From Heritagella sp051881655 (GTDB lineage: Bacteria > Bacillota > Clostridia > Oscillospirales > Acutalibacteraceae), in NCBI GenBank assembly GCA_051881655.1, contig JBJEQH010000227.1, forward strand, positions 1 to 5,959: a stretch of DNA of 5,959 nucleotides. The letters are read 5' to 3'. Below are positions 1 to 5,401 of this stretch, in pieces. Made by a program: the position numbers and the translations under genes. Under the pieces are notes generated by a model, which was given only the letters and a program-made list of their open reading frames with translations, was not told the origin of the DNA and did no database searches. Position 1 is the first letter of the stretch. Every line of letters begins with the position of its first letter.

Positions 1-35
1 CGAACGGCTCAAATTTTTTTAGCCATAATAGTTCG
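1..35 (-). terminator. Possible hairpin downstream of ssrA, incomplete
   Basis: Just past the tmRNA 3' end the sequence can fold as two stacked stems: CGAAC (31-35) with GTTCG (1-5), and GGCT (21-24) with AGCC (6-9), with a six-base bulge on one side and an A/T-rich loop. It is where the ssrA terminator would be expected. The run of T that should follow on the minus strand would lie beyond the window edge, so this cannot be confirmed. The short stems make it a weak call. Confidence 0.25.
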
Positions 36-48
36 AGTAAGGTACTTT

Positions 49-399
49 TGGTGGAGGCGAGGGGAGTCGAACCCCTGTCCGAAAACCACTTACCGATGCT
101 TTCTACGAGTGTATTCTGTGTTTTGGGATTCCCCACCACGCAGCGCCCACAGACAGGCTATGCGCTTCGGTATCCCTTTAGTCGTGACCGGGGTCAGGGC
201 ATCCCCCGATTCACGTTCACCGCTTGTCGACGCCCGAGCCCGGGCCGCGGTACTCCCAGGTCAGACGGCCGCCTTAATTAGGCAGCAACAGCAACAGTAT
301 TGTTGTCGTTTACTTTTAAAGGTTGCGGCTTTTTCAGCGGCTCCGCACCGCTACCCGCTTACATCGGCTCACGATCCCCGTCGAAACCATTGCGCCCCC
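49..399 (-). ncRNA. ssrA: tmRNA (transfer-messenger RNA)
   Basis: This RNA rescues ribosomes stalled on mRNAs lacking a stop codon: charged with alanine, it enters the A site with SmpB, then serves as template for a degradation tag. On the minus strand the 5' end reads GGGGGCG, followed by the hallmark AATGGTTTCGACGG (about 377-390). The 3' end has the T arm AGGGG-TTCGACT-CCCCT and then CGCCTCC-ACCA. The two ends pair as a 7-bp acceptor stem (393-399 with 53-59, one G-U), and CCA is encoded at 49-51. The length of about 351 nt is normal for one-piece tmRNA. The internal tag frame lies at 278-313. smpB, its protein partner, ends only 20 nt upstream. No convincing -10 box is visible just ahead of the 5' end, so the RNA is probably cut from an smpB transcript or made from a promoter inside smpB. 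The 5' end could be at 400 instead of 399. Confidence 0.97.
278..313 (-). other. tmRNA proteolysis-tag reading frame
   Basis: This is the mRNA-like segment of the tmRNA. Read from the minus strand it is GTA AAC GAC AAC AAT ACT GTT GCT GTT GCT GCC TAA, encoding VNDNNTVAVAA and a stop. After the alanine brought by the tmRNA itself, the full tag would be A-VNDNNTVAVAA. The frame is fixed by the small-residue C-terminal end (AVAA), which fits the known ClpXP-type degron pattern, and by the GNA-AAC-GAC start, which aligns with the Escherichia coli GCA-AAC-GAC resume site. The resume codon is inferred from that alignment, not proved. Here it is GTA (Val), where Ala is the common residue. Confidence 0.85.
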
Positions 400-419
400 C
401 TGTGGAGAACGGCCCCGGA

Positions 420-884
420 TTACCGGTTCCGTTCCTTTAAAGCGCGCTGAATATCGCGAGAGGCCGCTTTCGCAGCCAGATCGGCCCGCTTGTCATAATT
501 CTTTTTGCCCTTGCACAGGCCAACCTGCACTTTGACACGCGAACCCTTGAAATAAAGAGACAGCGGCACCAGGGAATACCCGTCCTGCTTGACCAGGCCA
601 AACAGGCGCATGATCTCCCGCTTGTGCAGCAGCAGCCGGCGCACCCGCATGGGATCCCGGTTGAAAATATTCCCCTGCTCGTATGGGCTGATATGAACCC
701 CATTGACCCACATCTCCCCTTTATCCACGGAGCACCACGAGTCCTTCAGGTTCACCCTTCCCTGGCGCAGGGACTTTACTTCCGTACCGGTCAGCTCAAT
801 GCCGGCCTCCAGGCTCTCTTCCACAAAGTAGTCATGAAAGGCCTTTTTGTTTTGAGCAATGGTTCGCAGTGCTTTTTTCTCCAC
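420..884 (-). CDS. smpB: SsrA-binding protein SmpB
   Basis: SmpB is the obligate partner of tmRNA: it binds the tRNA-like domain, and its C-terminal tail occupies the empty mRNA channel of the stalled ribosome. The 154-residue length is typical. The OB-fold core shows family motifs: KKAFHDYFVEES (13-24), AGIELTGTEVKSLRQG (27-42), NLKDSW (45-50), HISPYEQGN (64-72) and DPMRVRRLLLHKREI (77-91). The end is a lysine-rich stretch with YDKR (130-133) followed by a basic tail ending in KERNR, which is known to fold as a helix on the ribosome. The start is GTG at 882-884, with an AAGGGGG ribosome binding site about 7 nt upstream; the first residues MEKKALRTIAQNKKA fit the family. A strong promoter lies at 914-942. 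The tmRNA gene follows 20 nt after the TAA stop. Confidence 0.97.
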   Translation of the reverse strand: MEKKALRTIAQNKKAFHDYFVEESLEAGIELTGTEVKSLRQGRVNLKDSWCSVDKGEMWVNGVHISPYEQGNIFNRDPMRVRRLLLHKREIMRLFGLVKQDGYSLVPLSLYFKGSRVKVQVGLCKGKKNYDKRADLAAKAASRDIQRALKERNR

Positions 885-913
885 AAAAAAGCCCCCTTCC
901 TCTTTGTTTTGCT

Positions 914-942
914 ATCATAACACGGTTCTTTTCCCTTGTCAA
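914..942 (-). promoter_or_regulatory. Sigma-70/SigA promoter of smpB(-ssrA)
   Basis: On the minus strand TTGACA (937-942) is followed after exactly 17 bases by TATGAT (914-919). A TG one base before the -10 also makes this an extended -10 promoter. Transcription should start near 907, giving a leader of about 23 nt before the GTG of smpB. It is the best match to the vegetative consensus in the window, lies in the 74-nt recR-smpB gap, and separates smpB and probably ssrA from the dnaX operon. No terminator is visible between recR and this promoter, so upstream transcripts may also read into smpB. Confidence 0.85.
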
Positions 943-958
943 CCGGAACGCTGTCGAA

Positions 959-1561
959 TTACAGCTCGCGCCGCCCTTCCATCGCGCGGCTGAGGGTGAC
1001 CTCATCCGCATACTCCAGGTCGCCGCCCACCGGAATTCCATACGCCAAACGGGTGACCAGAATCCCCATGGGTTTGAGCAGCCGGGAGATGTACATGGCC
1101 GTGGCCTCTCCCTCCACAGTCGGGTTTGTCGCCATGATAACTTCCTTTATCTCTCCGTTATTCACCCGGGCCAGCAGTTCCTTGATGCACAGCTGGTCGG
1201 GACCAATCCCGGAGAGCGGTGAAATCGCACCGTGCAGAACATGGTAGGTACCATGATAGTCATTGGTGCGCTCCAGCGCAAACACGTCCTTGGGGTCTTC
1301 CACCACACAGATCACCGACCGGTCGCGGGCATCGCTGCGGCAGACCGGGCACAGCTCCTGATCGGTCAGGTTACAGCACACCTTGCAGTAATGGATGGTC
1401 CGGTGCGCTTCCTGTACGGATTTGGCAAAGGCGTCCACTTCCTCCTGCGTCATGGCCAATACGTGATAGGCCAGACGCTGGGCGGATTTGTGCCCGATGC
1501 CGGGCAGGCGTTCAAACTGCTCCACCAGCCGTTCCAGCGGAGGTACATGATACGAAGCCAT
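959..1561 (-). CDS. recR: Recombination mediator protein RecR
   Basis: RecR is a cytosolic DNA-binding ring protein that, with RecO (and RecF), loads RecA onto SSB-coated single-stranded DNA at gaps. The 200-residue length is normal for the family. Visible domains in order are: helix-hairpin-helix LPGIGHKSAQRLA (19-31); a zinc finger with Cys59, Cys62, Cys71 and Cys74; a Toprim domain with VVEDPKD (86-92), where Glu88 is the acidic residue, and HVLHGAISPLSGIGP (107-121); and the motif ATNPTVEGEATA (144-155). The C-terminal part carries AYGIPVGGDLEYAD (173-186). The ATG start lies 3 nt after the ybaB stop and has only a weak ribosome binding site (AAGAG very close to the ATG), so translational coupling to ybaB is likely. 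The dnaX-ybaB-recR order is conserved in many bacteria. The gene ends with TAA, and smpB has its own promoter downstream. Confidence 0.98.
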   Translation of the reverse strand: MASYHVPPLERLVEQFERLPGIGHKSAQRLAYHVLAMTQEEVDAFAKSVQEAHRTIHYCKVCCNLTDQELCPVCRSDARDRSVICVVEDPKDVFALERTNDYHGTYHVLHGAISPLSGIGPDQLCIKELLARVNNGEIKEVIMATNPTVEGEATAMYISRLLKPMGILVTRLAYGIPVGGDLEYADEVTLSRAMEGRREL

Positions 1562-1564
1562 CTC

Positions 1565-1915
1565 TTACAGCATCCCGGGAATGTTCAGGCCGCCGGAAAT
1601 CGCATTCATGCGGTTCTCCTTCTCCGTGGCCGCGGTGCGCAGCGCCTCGTTGGTGGCCGCGATGATCAGATCGGACAGCATCTCCACATCCTCCGGATCC
1701 ACCACTTCGGGCTTTAACTCGATGGCCTTTACCTCCATTTTGCCGGTCACGGTGACTTTCACCGCTTCCCCGCCGGAAGTAGCGGTAAATTCCTTCTCCT
1801 CCAGCTCTTTGGTGGCTGCCTCCATTTCCTCCTGCATCTTCTGGGCCTGACGGGCCAGCTGCTGCATATTGCCCACACCGCCGCCGCCATATCCCTTGGG
1901 AAGTCTTGCTTTCAT
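1565..1915 (-). CDS. ybaB: YbaB/EbfC family nucleoid-associated protein
   Basis: This is a small dimeric DNA-binding protein of the YbaB/EbfC family (YaaK in Bacillus subtilis). Family members bind DNA and associate with the nucleoid; their precise role is unsettled, though conserved linkage to dnaX and recR points to DNA metabolism. As called it has 116 residues. It has a Gly-rich N-terminus (MKARLPKGYGGGG), a long Gln/Glu/Lys-rich helix (QQLARQAQKMQEEMEAATKE), a beta-sheet core (EAVKVTVTGKMEVKAIEL), the signature PEVVDPEDVEMLSDLIIAATNEAL, and the family C-terminal end (NIPGML). An in-frame ATG at 1922-1924 would add MKN. I chose the ATG at 1913-1915 because the GAAAGG binding site directly abuts the upstream ATG but is spaced 9 nt from this one, and because MKARLP is a plausible family start. 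It lies 15 nt after the dnaX stop and 3 nt before recR. Confidence 0.93.
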   Translation of the reverse strand: MKARLPKGYGGGGVGNMQQLARQAQKMQEEMEAATKELEEKEFTATSGGEAVKVTVTGKMEVKAIELKPEVVDPEDVEMLSDLIIAATNEALRTAATEKENRMNAISGGLNIPGML

Positions 1916-1930
1916 GTTCTTCATCCTTTC

Positions 1931-3637
1931 TTATGTCTTTCGGACCACTTCAATCCCCGCCGCCTGGGCCTTTTCTTCCAGCGCCTTCAGCGGATCCTGG
2001 GATTCTTCCTGTTCCTGTTTTTCTTTATAGGGTCCCAATTTATATACACGGCCCGTCACCTGACGGATCGCGTCACGCATTTTGTTGCGGTAATCTGACC
2101 GGCGCAATAATTCGAACGCCAGATCGTTTTTCGCCGCGATCAGTACATAGTCCCCGCGGATATAGGCCCCCGATCCATGGAAAGCCGAGGCCACCGTGCG
2201 GGATTCGCCCGAGAGCAGCTGCAGCACCTCCGGCCACTCGGCCAGACGAACCGGCTTCTCCTGTGCGGAAACAGGCGGTGCCTTTTCCTTTTGGACGGGC
2301 GCTTTGGCTGTCTCCTGCCGGCCGGCCGCCGATGGGAGGTCGGGTTCGGGTTCCGACGGCTCTTCGGGCAGCGGGACGGGCTCCGGTGCTTCCGCTTTCG
2401 GGGGCGGTACTGCCGCCCGCAGTGCTTCCCCGGGCGCCGGGGCGCCGGGTTTCCTCTCTTGTGGACCGGAAGAAACCGGGGCCGCCGGAGAAACCTGCCG
2501 CAGCTGCCGCTCCAGCGCCTCCAGCCGCCGCAAAATGGCGGCCTGGCTCTGGTCCAGTTCCGGCGAACACAGCCGCACCAGGGTCATTTCCATTTCCACG
2601 CGCCGGTTGCTCACCCGGCCCATCCGCTCCAGCGCCGCCTGCAGGGCATCAATCCCGTGCAGAATGGCGGTGATCGGCAGGCGCAGGGCCTGCTGTTCCA
2701 TGCGCGCCATTTCTTCGCGCGTGCAGGTCAGGATGGAATCCGCGTGCTTCATGGATTTGAGCAGCATCAGCGAGCGAAAATGCTCGATCAGCTCCTCGCA
2801 CAGGCGCACCATATCCTTCGAGTTGCGGTACAGCTCGTCCACCTGCTGCAGTACCGCCGGCACATCCCCCGAGAAAATCCCCTCGCTGAGGACGAACAGA
2901 TGCTCCCGCCCGGCAATGCCCGCGGTCTGCTCCACCACCTCGCGGGTGACCTCGCGGCTTCGGCCGAGGCACTGATCCAGCAGGGAGAGCGCATCGCGCA
3001 TTCCGCCGTCCGCCAGCCGGGCGATCAGCATGGCCGCTTCCGATTGAAGCTGTGCCCTCTCCTGCCCGGCCACATAGGTCAGGCGGGACGCAATATCCTC
3101 CGCCGAAATGCGGTGGAAATCAAAGCGCTGGCACCGGGACAAAATCGTCGCGGGCAGCTTGTGAACCTCGGTCGTCGCCAGAATAAAGATCACATGGGGC
3201 GGCGGTTCCTCCAACGTCTTCAGCAGGGCGTTGAACGCCCCCACCGAGAGCATATGAACCTCGTCGATGATATACACCCGGTACTTTGTCTGCGCGGGGG
3301 TGAAGTTTGCTTCCTCCCGCAGGGTGCGGATATTGTCCACGCCGTTGTTGCTGGCGGCGTCAATCTCGACCACATCGAGGATCGAGCCGTCGTCAATCCC
3401 CCGACAGATTTCGCACACCCCGCAGGGATCCCCGTCCCGCAGATCCGGACAGTTCACCGCTTTGGACAGAATCTTGGCACAGGTGGTCTTCCCCGTGCCG
3501 CGGGAGCCGGTGAACAGATACGCATGGGCGATATGGCCGGAGCGCAGCTCACTTTTCAGCGTTTCGGTTACCTGCGGCTGGCCCACCACATCGGCAAACA
3601 CCCGGGGCCGCCATTTGCGGTACAGTACCTGATACAC
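1931..3637 (-). CDS. dnaX: DNA polymerase III subunit gamma/tau
   Basis: DnaX forms the motor of the clamp loader, which uses ATP to open the beta sliding clamp and place it on primed DNA, and ties the polymerases into the replisome. The 568-residue protein (initiator at GTG 3635-3637) begins with the typical YQVLYRKWRPRVFADVVGQ. The AAA+ domain shows Walker A GSRGTGKTT (44-52), a zinc-binding set Cys63, Cys72, Cys75 and Cys78, Walker B IIDEVH (123-128), sensor 1 ILATTE (152-157), the SRC arginine finger (167-169) and sensor 2 GGMRDALSLLDQ (211-222). After the helical collar comes a Pro/Glu/Ala-rich linker (about 390-470), then a C-terminal domain of the tau type. The frame stays open upstream to 3841, but that stretch is SRP RNA. 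The GTG has a perfect AAGGGAGG site 8 nt away, which decides the start. I saw no slippery run that would support a frameshifted gamma form. Confidence 0.98.
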   Translation of the reverse strand: MYQVLYRKWRPRVFADVVGQPQVTETLKSELRSGHIAHAYLFTGSRGTGKTTCAKILSKAVNCPDLRDGDPCGVCEICRGIDDGSILDVVEIDAASNNGVDNIRTLREEANFTPAQTKYRVYIIDEVHMLSVGAFNALLKTLEEPPPHVIFILATTEVHKLPATILSRCQRFDFHRISAEDIASRLTYVAGQERAQLQSEAAMLIARLADGGMRDALSLLDQCLGRSREVTREVVEQTAGIAGREHLFVLSEGIFSGDVPAVLQQVDELYRNSKDMVRLCEELIEHFRSLMLLKSMKHADSILTCTREEMARMEQQALRLPITAILHGIDALQAALERMGRVSNRRVEMEMTLVRLCSPELDQSQAAILRRLEALERQLRQVSPAAPVSSGPQERKPGAPAPGEALRAAVPPPKAEAPEPVPLPEEPSEPEPDLPSAAGRQETAKAPVQKEKAPPVSAQEKPVRLAEWPEVLQLLSGESRTVASAFHGSGAYIRGDYVLIAAKNDLAFELLRRSDYRNKMRDAIRQVTGRVYKLGPYKEKQEQEESQDPLKALEEKAQAAGIEVVRKT

Positions 3638-3645
3638 ACCGTTTT

Positions 3646-3653
3646 CCTCCCTT
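3646..3653 (-). promoter_or_regulatory. Ribosome binding site fixing the GTG start of dnaX
   Basis: The minus strand reads AAGGGAGG, then 8 bases, then GTG-TAT-CAG. This is a near-perfect Shine-Dalgarno site. It sits between the end of the SRP RNA and dnaX and shows that translation begins at 3637 and not at upstream ATG codons in the same frame. Confidence 0.9.
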
Positions 3654-3663
3654 TTCACAGAAT

Positions 3664-3876
3664 AAAAAGGAAAGCAAGACAGCCGCCGTTCCCGGCGATA
3701 TCGTGCAGCGGGATATACGGACGGACGGGCTTCCTGCATCGCACAGGGCACACCGCTTAATGCTGCTCGGTTCCCCGCCTGACATGGTTCACGGGGCCCC
3801 GCCGTGCAGACCCATCCGCCCGCATATCCTACGGCACGCATTTCTGTCTTGCTTCGCGGCCCATTTTGTGCCGCGT
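3664..3876 (-). ncRNA. ffs: Signal recognition particle RNA (4.5S/scRNA)
   Basis: This is the RNA core of the signal recognition particle, which with Ffh brings ribosomes making membrane proteins to FtsY at the membrane. The diagnostic part is domain IV on the minus strand: ACCATGTCAGG, then CGG-GGAA-CCG, then AGCAGCATTAAGC (about 3755-3791). It has the invariant GTCAGG and AGCAGCA internal-loop strands and a GGAA tetraloop closed by a CGG/CCG stem in place of the commoner TCC/GGA. Below it is a long arm: 19 consecutive pairs join GGATATGCGGGCGGATGGG with the segment CCCGTCCG...TATATCC, and CGTGC (3834-3838) pairs with GCACG (3702-3706). A perfect 11-bp helix AAGCAAGACAG (3844-3854) / CTGTCTTGCTT (3672-3682) closes it. 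A hairpin CGCGGC/GCCGCG (3855-3875) lies at the 5' end. The 3' end has TTTCCTTTTT (to 3664), a weak terminator. Ends are estimated. The position just ahead of dnaX matches scr in Bacillus subtilis. Confidence 0.93.
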
Positions 3877-3881
3877 ACCTT

Positions 3882-3910
3882 ATTATATACGTTTTTTACA
3901 CAAACTGCAA
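3882..3910 (-). promoter_or_regulatory. Promoter of the SRP RNA-dnaX-ybaB-recR unit
   Basis: On the minus strand TTGCAG (3905-3910) is followed after exactly 17 bases by a perfect TATAAT (3882-3887). The predicted start near 3875-3876 falls at the base of the first SRP RNA hairpin. The -35 box is only half-consensus. It is the only clear promoter between pduL and recR, so dnaX is probably expressed by read-through of the SRP RNA terminator. Confidence 0.8.
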
Positions 3911-3972
3911 CCACTTTTCCGAAAAAAGCAGAGATTTCCATGGGCCTCTCTCCTTTTTCCATAAGATCTGCG

Positions 3973-4003
3973 AAAAAAACGGCGCGGCAAAATGCCGCGC
4001 CGT
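3973..4003 (-). terminator. Rho-independent terminator of pduL
   Basis: A perfect 11-bp stem, ACGGCGCGGCA (3979-3989) with TGCCGCGCCGT (3993-4003), encloses a 3-nt loop. On the minus strand it is followed by seven T (3979-3973). It lies 30 nt past the pduL stop and ends that transcript before the SRP RNA promoter. The opposite side lacks a T run, so it acts in one direction. Confidence 0.93.
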
Positions 4004-4033
4004 ACAAAAAGCCTTTTCCGCCGGAAAATCCGC

Positions 4034-4603
4034 TTACAGGATGATCTCGCCGTCCACCGTGCCGGGCAGGGCCGCCGCGTTGCTCTCGTCGGTATCCACA
4101 TGCATGGCCAGGGCATAGCTGGGGCTTACGCGGCAGACCACATCGCCGAAGATCAGGGCGCGGCCATTGTAATCGACCTTCACCGAGACGATCTGCTTAT
4201 CCACGACGCCAGCCTCTTTCGCCTCGTCGGGGTTAAAGTGGATGTGGCGCTTGGCGGCGATCACACCCTCGCTGATCTCCACTTCCCCGCAGGGGCCCAC
4301 CAGCTTGCAGCCAGGGGTACCCGCCAGATCACCGGACTCGCGGATCGGGCAGGGGGCAATCCCCAGTTTGCGGGCATCGGTCAGGGAGATCTCCACCTGG
4401 GTGCTCTTGCGGCACGGGCCCAGAATGGACATCTTCATTTCACCCTTGGGGCCGACAACGGTCACCTTCTCGGCACAGGCGAACTGGCCGGGCTGAGACA
4501 GATCCTTCTTATTGGTCAGCGTGGCGCCGGCACCGAACAGGGTCTCCAGATCGGCCTGCGAAACATGTACATGATGGGCGGAAGTTTCTACCATTACTTT
4601 CAT
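4034..4603 (-). CDS. pduL: PduL-type phosphate acyltransferase (phosphotransacylase)
   Basis: This enzyme interconverts acyl-CoA plus phosphate with acyl phosphate plus CoA; with acetate kinase it gives ATP and acetate. PduL is unrelated to the classical Pta and is a two-zinc enzyme. The 189-residue protein shows the family's histidine motifs: SAHHVHVS (8-15), KRHIHFNPDEA (118-128) and MHVDTDESN (167-175). Both halves carry the repeated beta-barrel pattern (VTVVGPKGEMKMSILGPCRKSTQVEISLTDARKLGI and the DKQIVSVKV segment). It begins almost at the first motif, so it lacks the N-terminal targeting helix of microcompartment PduL and is probably cytosolic. The Arg usual before HVH is His here. The ATG start is preceded by TAGGAG 12 nt upstream, a rather long spacing. 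The gene has its own promoter and terminator, and no ackA or shell-protein gene is in the window. Acyl specificity cannot be read from the sequence. Confidence 0.92.
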   Translation of the reverse strand: MKVMVETSAHHVHVSQADLETLFGAGATLTNKKDLSQPGQFACAEKVTVVGPKGEMKMSILGPCRKSTQVEISLTDARKLGIAPCPIRESGDLAGTPGCKLVGPCGEVEISEGVIAAKRHIHFNPDEAKEAGVVDKQIVSVKVDYNGRALIFGDVVCRVSPSYALAMHVDTDESNAAALPGTVDGEIIL

Positions 4604-4649
4604 TGTATCAAGCAGCTCCTATGTAAAAAATTTTTGTTTGCACATGTTT

Positions 4650-4678
4650 ATTGTACACCTCCCCGCCGCAAATTTCAA
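4650..4678 (-). promoter_or_regulatory. Promoter of pduL
   Basis: On the minus strand TTGAAA (4673-4678) is followed after exactly 17 bases by TACAAT (4650-4655). Both boxes are near consensus. Transcription should begin near 4643, giving a leader of about 40 nt that is too short for a riboswitch. Confidence 0.82.
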
Positions 4679-4683
4679 CTATC

Positions 4684-4708
4684 CCGGGGCGGGTTTTCCC
4701 GTTCCCGG
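4684..4708. repeat. Inverted repeat between divergent pduL and udg promoters
   Basis: The interrupted dyad is CCGGG (4684-4688) with CCCGG (4704-4708), and inside it CGGG (4690-4693) with CCCG (4698-4701) around TTTT. It lies just upstream of the pduL -35 box and just upstream of where a -35 for the plus-strand gene would fall. It could be an operator for a shared regulator or a chance hairpin in GC-rich DNA; the sequence alone does not decide. Confidence 0.35.
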
Positions 4709-4729
4709 CTTCTTTTTCTTTTCCGGCTG

Positions 4730-4738
4730 TGGTATACT
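4730..4738 (+). promoter_or_regulatory. Extended -10 promoter of the uracil-DNA glycosylase gene
   Basis: TGG-TATACT (4730-4738) is a good extended -10 element. No recognisable -35 box is present at the 17-base distance (T/C-rich sequence near 4710-4715). Transcription would start near 4745, about 35 nt ahead of the ATG at 4780, with an AGGAAAGGAA ribosome binding region at 4760-4769. Confidence 0.65.
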
Positions 4739-4779
4739 GAAAACAGAAGCTTTGTATTCAGGAAAGGAACGAACCCGCC

Positions 4780-5382
4780 ATGAAAAACTGGGAAGAACTG
4801 CAGAACGAATGTCTCTCCTGCCGGAAATGCGGCCTGTGCGAAACCCGCACCCATGTGGTTTTTGGGGTGGGCAATCCCCGGGCGAAAATTCTGTTCGTGG
4901 GAGAAGGGCCCGGCGAGAACGAGGATCTGCAGGGGGAACCCTTTGTCGGGCGGGCCGGGCAGCTGCTGGACAAGTATCTCGCGGCCGTGGATCTGTCGCG
5001 GGAGAGCAACGTCTATATTGCCAATATCGTCAAATGCCGGCCCCCGCACAACCGGGACCCGCGCCCCGAGGAACAGGAGGCCTGCATCGGCTATCTGCGC
5101 GACCAGGTGCGCCTGCTCTCCCCCCGGATTCTGGTCTGCCTGGGGCGCATCGCCGCCATGAAGCTGATGGATCCGGATATCCGCATCACCCGGCAGCACG
5201 GGCAGTTTGTGAAAAAGGGGAATTTGTGGATGATGGCAACGCTGCATCCGGCCGCCCTGCTGCGCAATCCCGCCCAGAAGGGGGACGCCTTCGAGGATTT
5301 TCTGGCGCTGCGGCAGAAAATTGACGAGCTGCACTGCGACATTGCCCAGCCGGACGGCAGCCGGCCGTCCCCCGCCCTGTGA
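4780..5382 (+). CDS. Family 4 uracil-DNA glycosylase (4Fe-4S type)
   Basis: The enzyme removes uracil from DNA, the first step of base excision repair after cytosine deamination or dUMP incorporation. The 200-residue protein fits family 4 (UDGa, thermostable type also widespread in mesophiles). The iron-sulfur ligands are probably Cys14 and Cys17 (CRKCGLCETRT, 14-24) with Cys86 (IVKCRPPHNRDP) and Cys102 (EEQEACIGYL). Catalytic motif A is VGEGPGENEDLQGEPFVGRAGQLLD (40-64), and motif B near the end is LHPAALLRNP (155-164). The last 15 residues or so (after 185) are unconserved in look. The ATG has an AAAGGA site 11 nt upstream, and MKNWEELQNECLSCRKC is a typical start. It is transcribed alone on the plus strand, divergent from pduL, and ends at a strong terminator (5402-5435). 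Some relatives are annotated as a phage SPO1 DNA polymerase-like protein, an old name for the same fold. Confidence 0.95.
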   Translation: MKNWEELQNECLSCRKCGLCETRTHVVFGVGNPRAKILFVGEGPGENEDLQGEPFVGRAGQLLDKYLAAVDLSRESNVYIANIVKCRPPHNRDPRPEEQEACIGYLRDQVRLLSPRILVCLGRIAAMKLMDPDIRITRQHGQFVKKGNLWMMATLHPAALLRNPAQKGDAFEDFLALRQKIDELHCDIAQPDGSRPSPAL

Positions 5383-5401
5383 TCTCCCCTGTAAAAGAAA
5401 G

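Noticed and set aside
48..450. Plus-strand open frames across the tmRNA
   Set aside because: They are antisense to a structured RNA gene; the products have no recognisable features.
1931..3637. Programmed frameshift in dnaX producing a gamma form
   Set aside because: I found no A-rich slippery heptamer in the correct phase followed by a stem-loop. The A-rich spot in the AAKNDLAF region is in the wrong phase and too close to the C-terminus.
2177..3760. A 527-codon open frame on the plus strand, antisense to dnaX
   Set aside because: It is a shadow of a GC-rich coding gene. The predicted protein is low-complexity (rich in Arg, Gln, Gly and His) with no recognisable domain, and it lies opposite a certain dnaX.
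3638..3841. N-terminal extension of dnaX (68 extra codons in an open frame)
   Set aside because: The stretch overlaps the SRP RNA, the family start is YQVLYRKWRP, and a perfect ribosome binding site points to the GTG at 3637.
3789..4007. Small minus-strand frame (72 codons), with an ATG near 3940 preceded by AGGAG
   Set aside because: It runs across the pduL terminator, the SRP RNA promoter and the SRP RNA itself. The peptide has no family resemblance, and the RNA features explain the conservation expected there.
4604..4649. Riboswitch or T-box in the pduL leader
   Set aside because: The leader from the predicted start is only about 40 nt, too short for a known class, and no conserved motif is visible.
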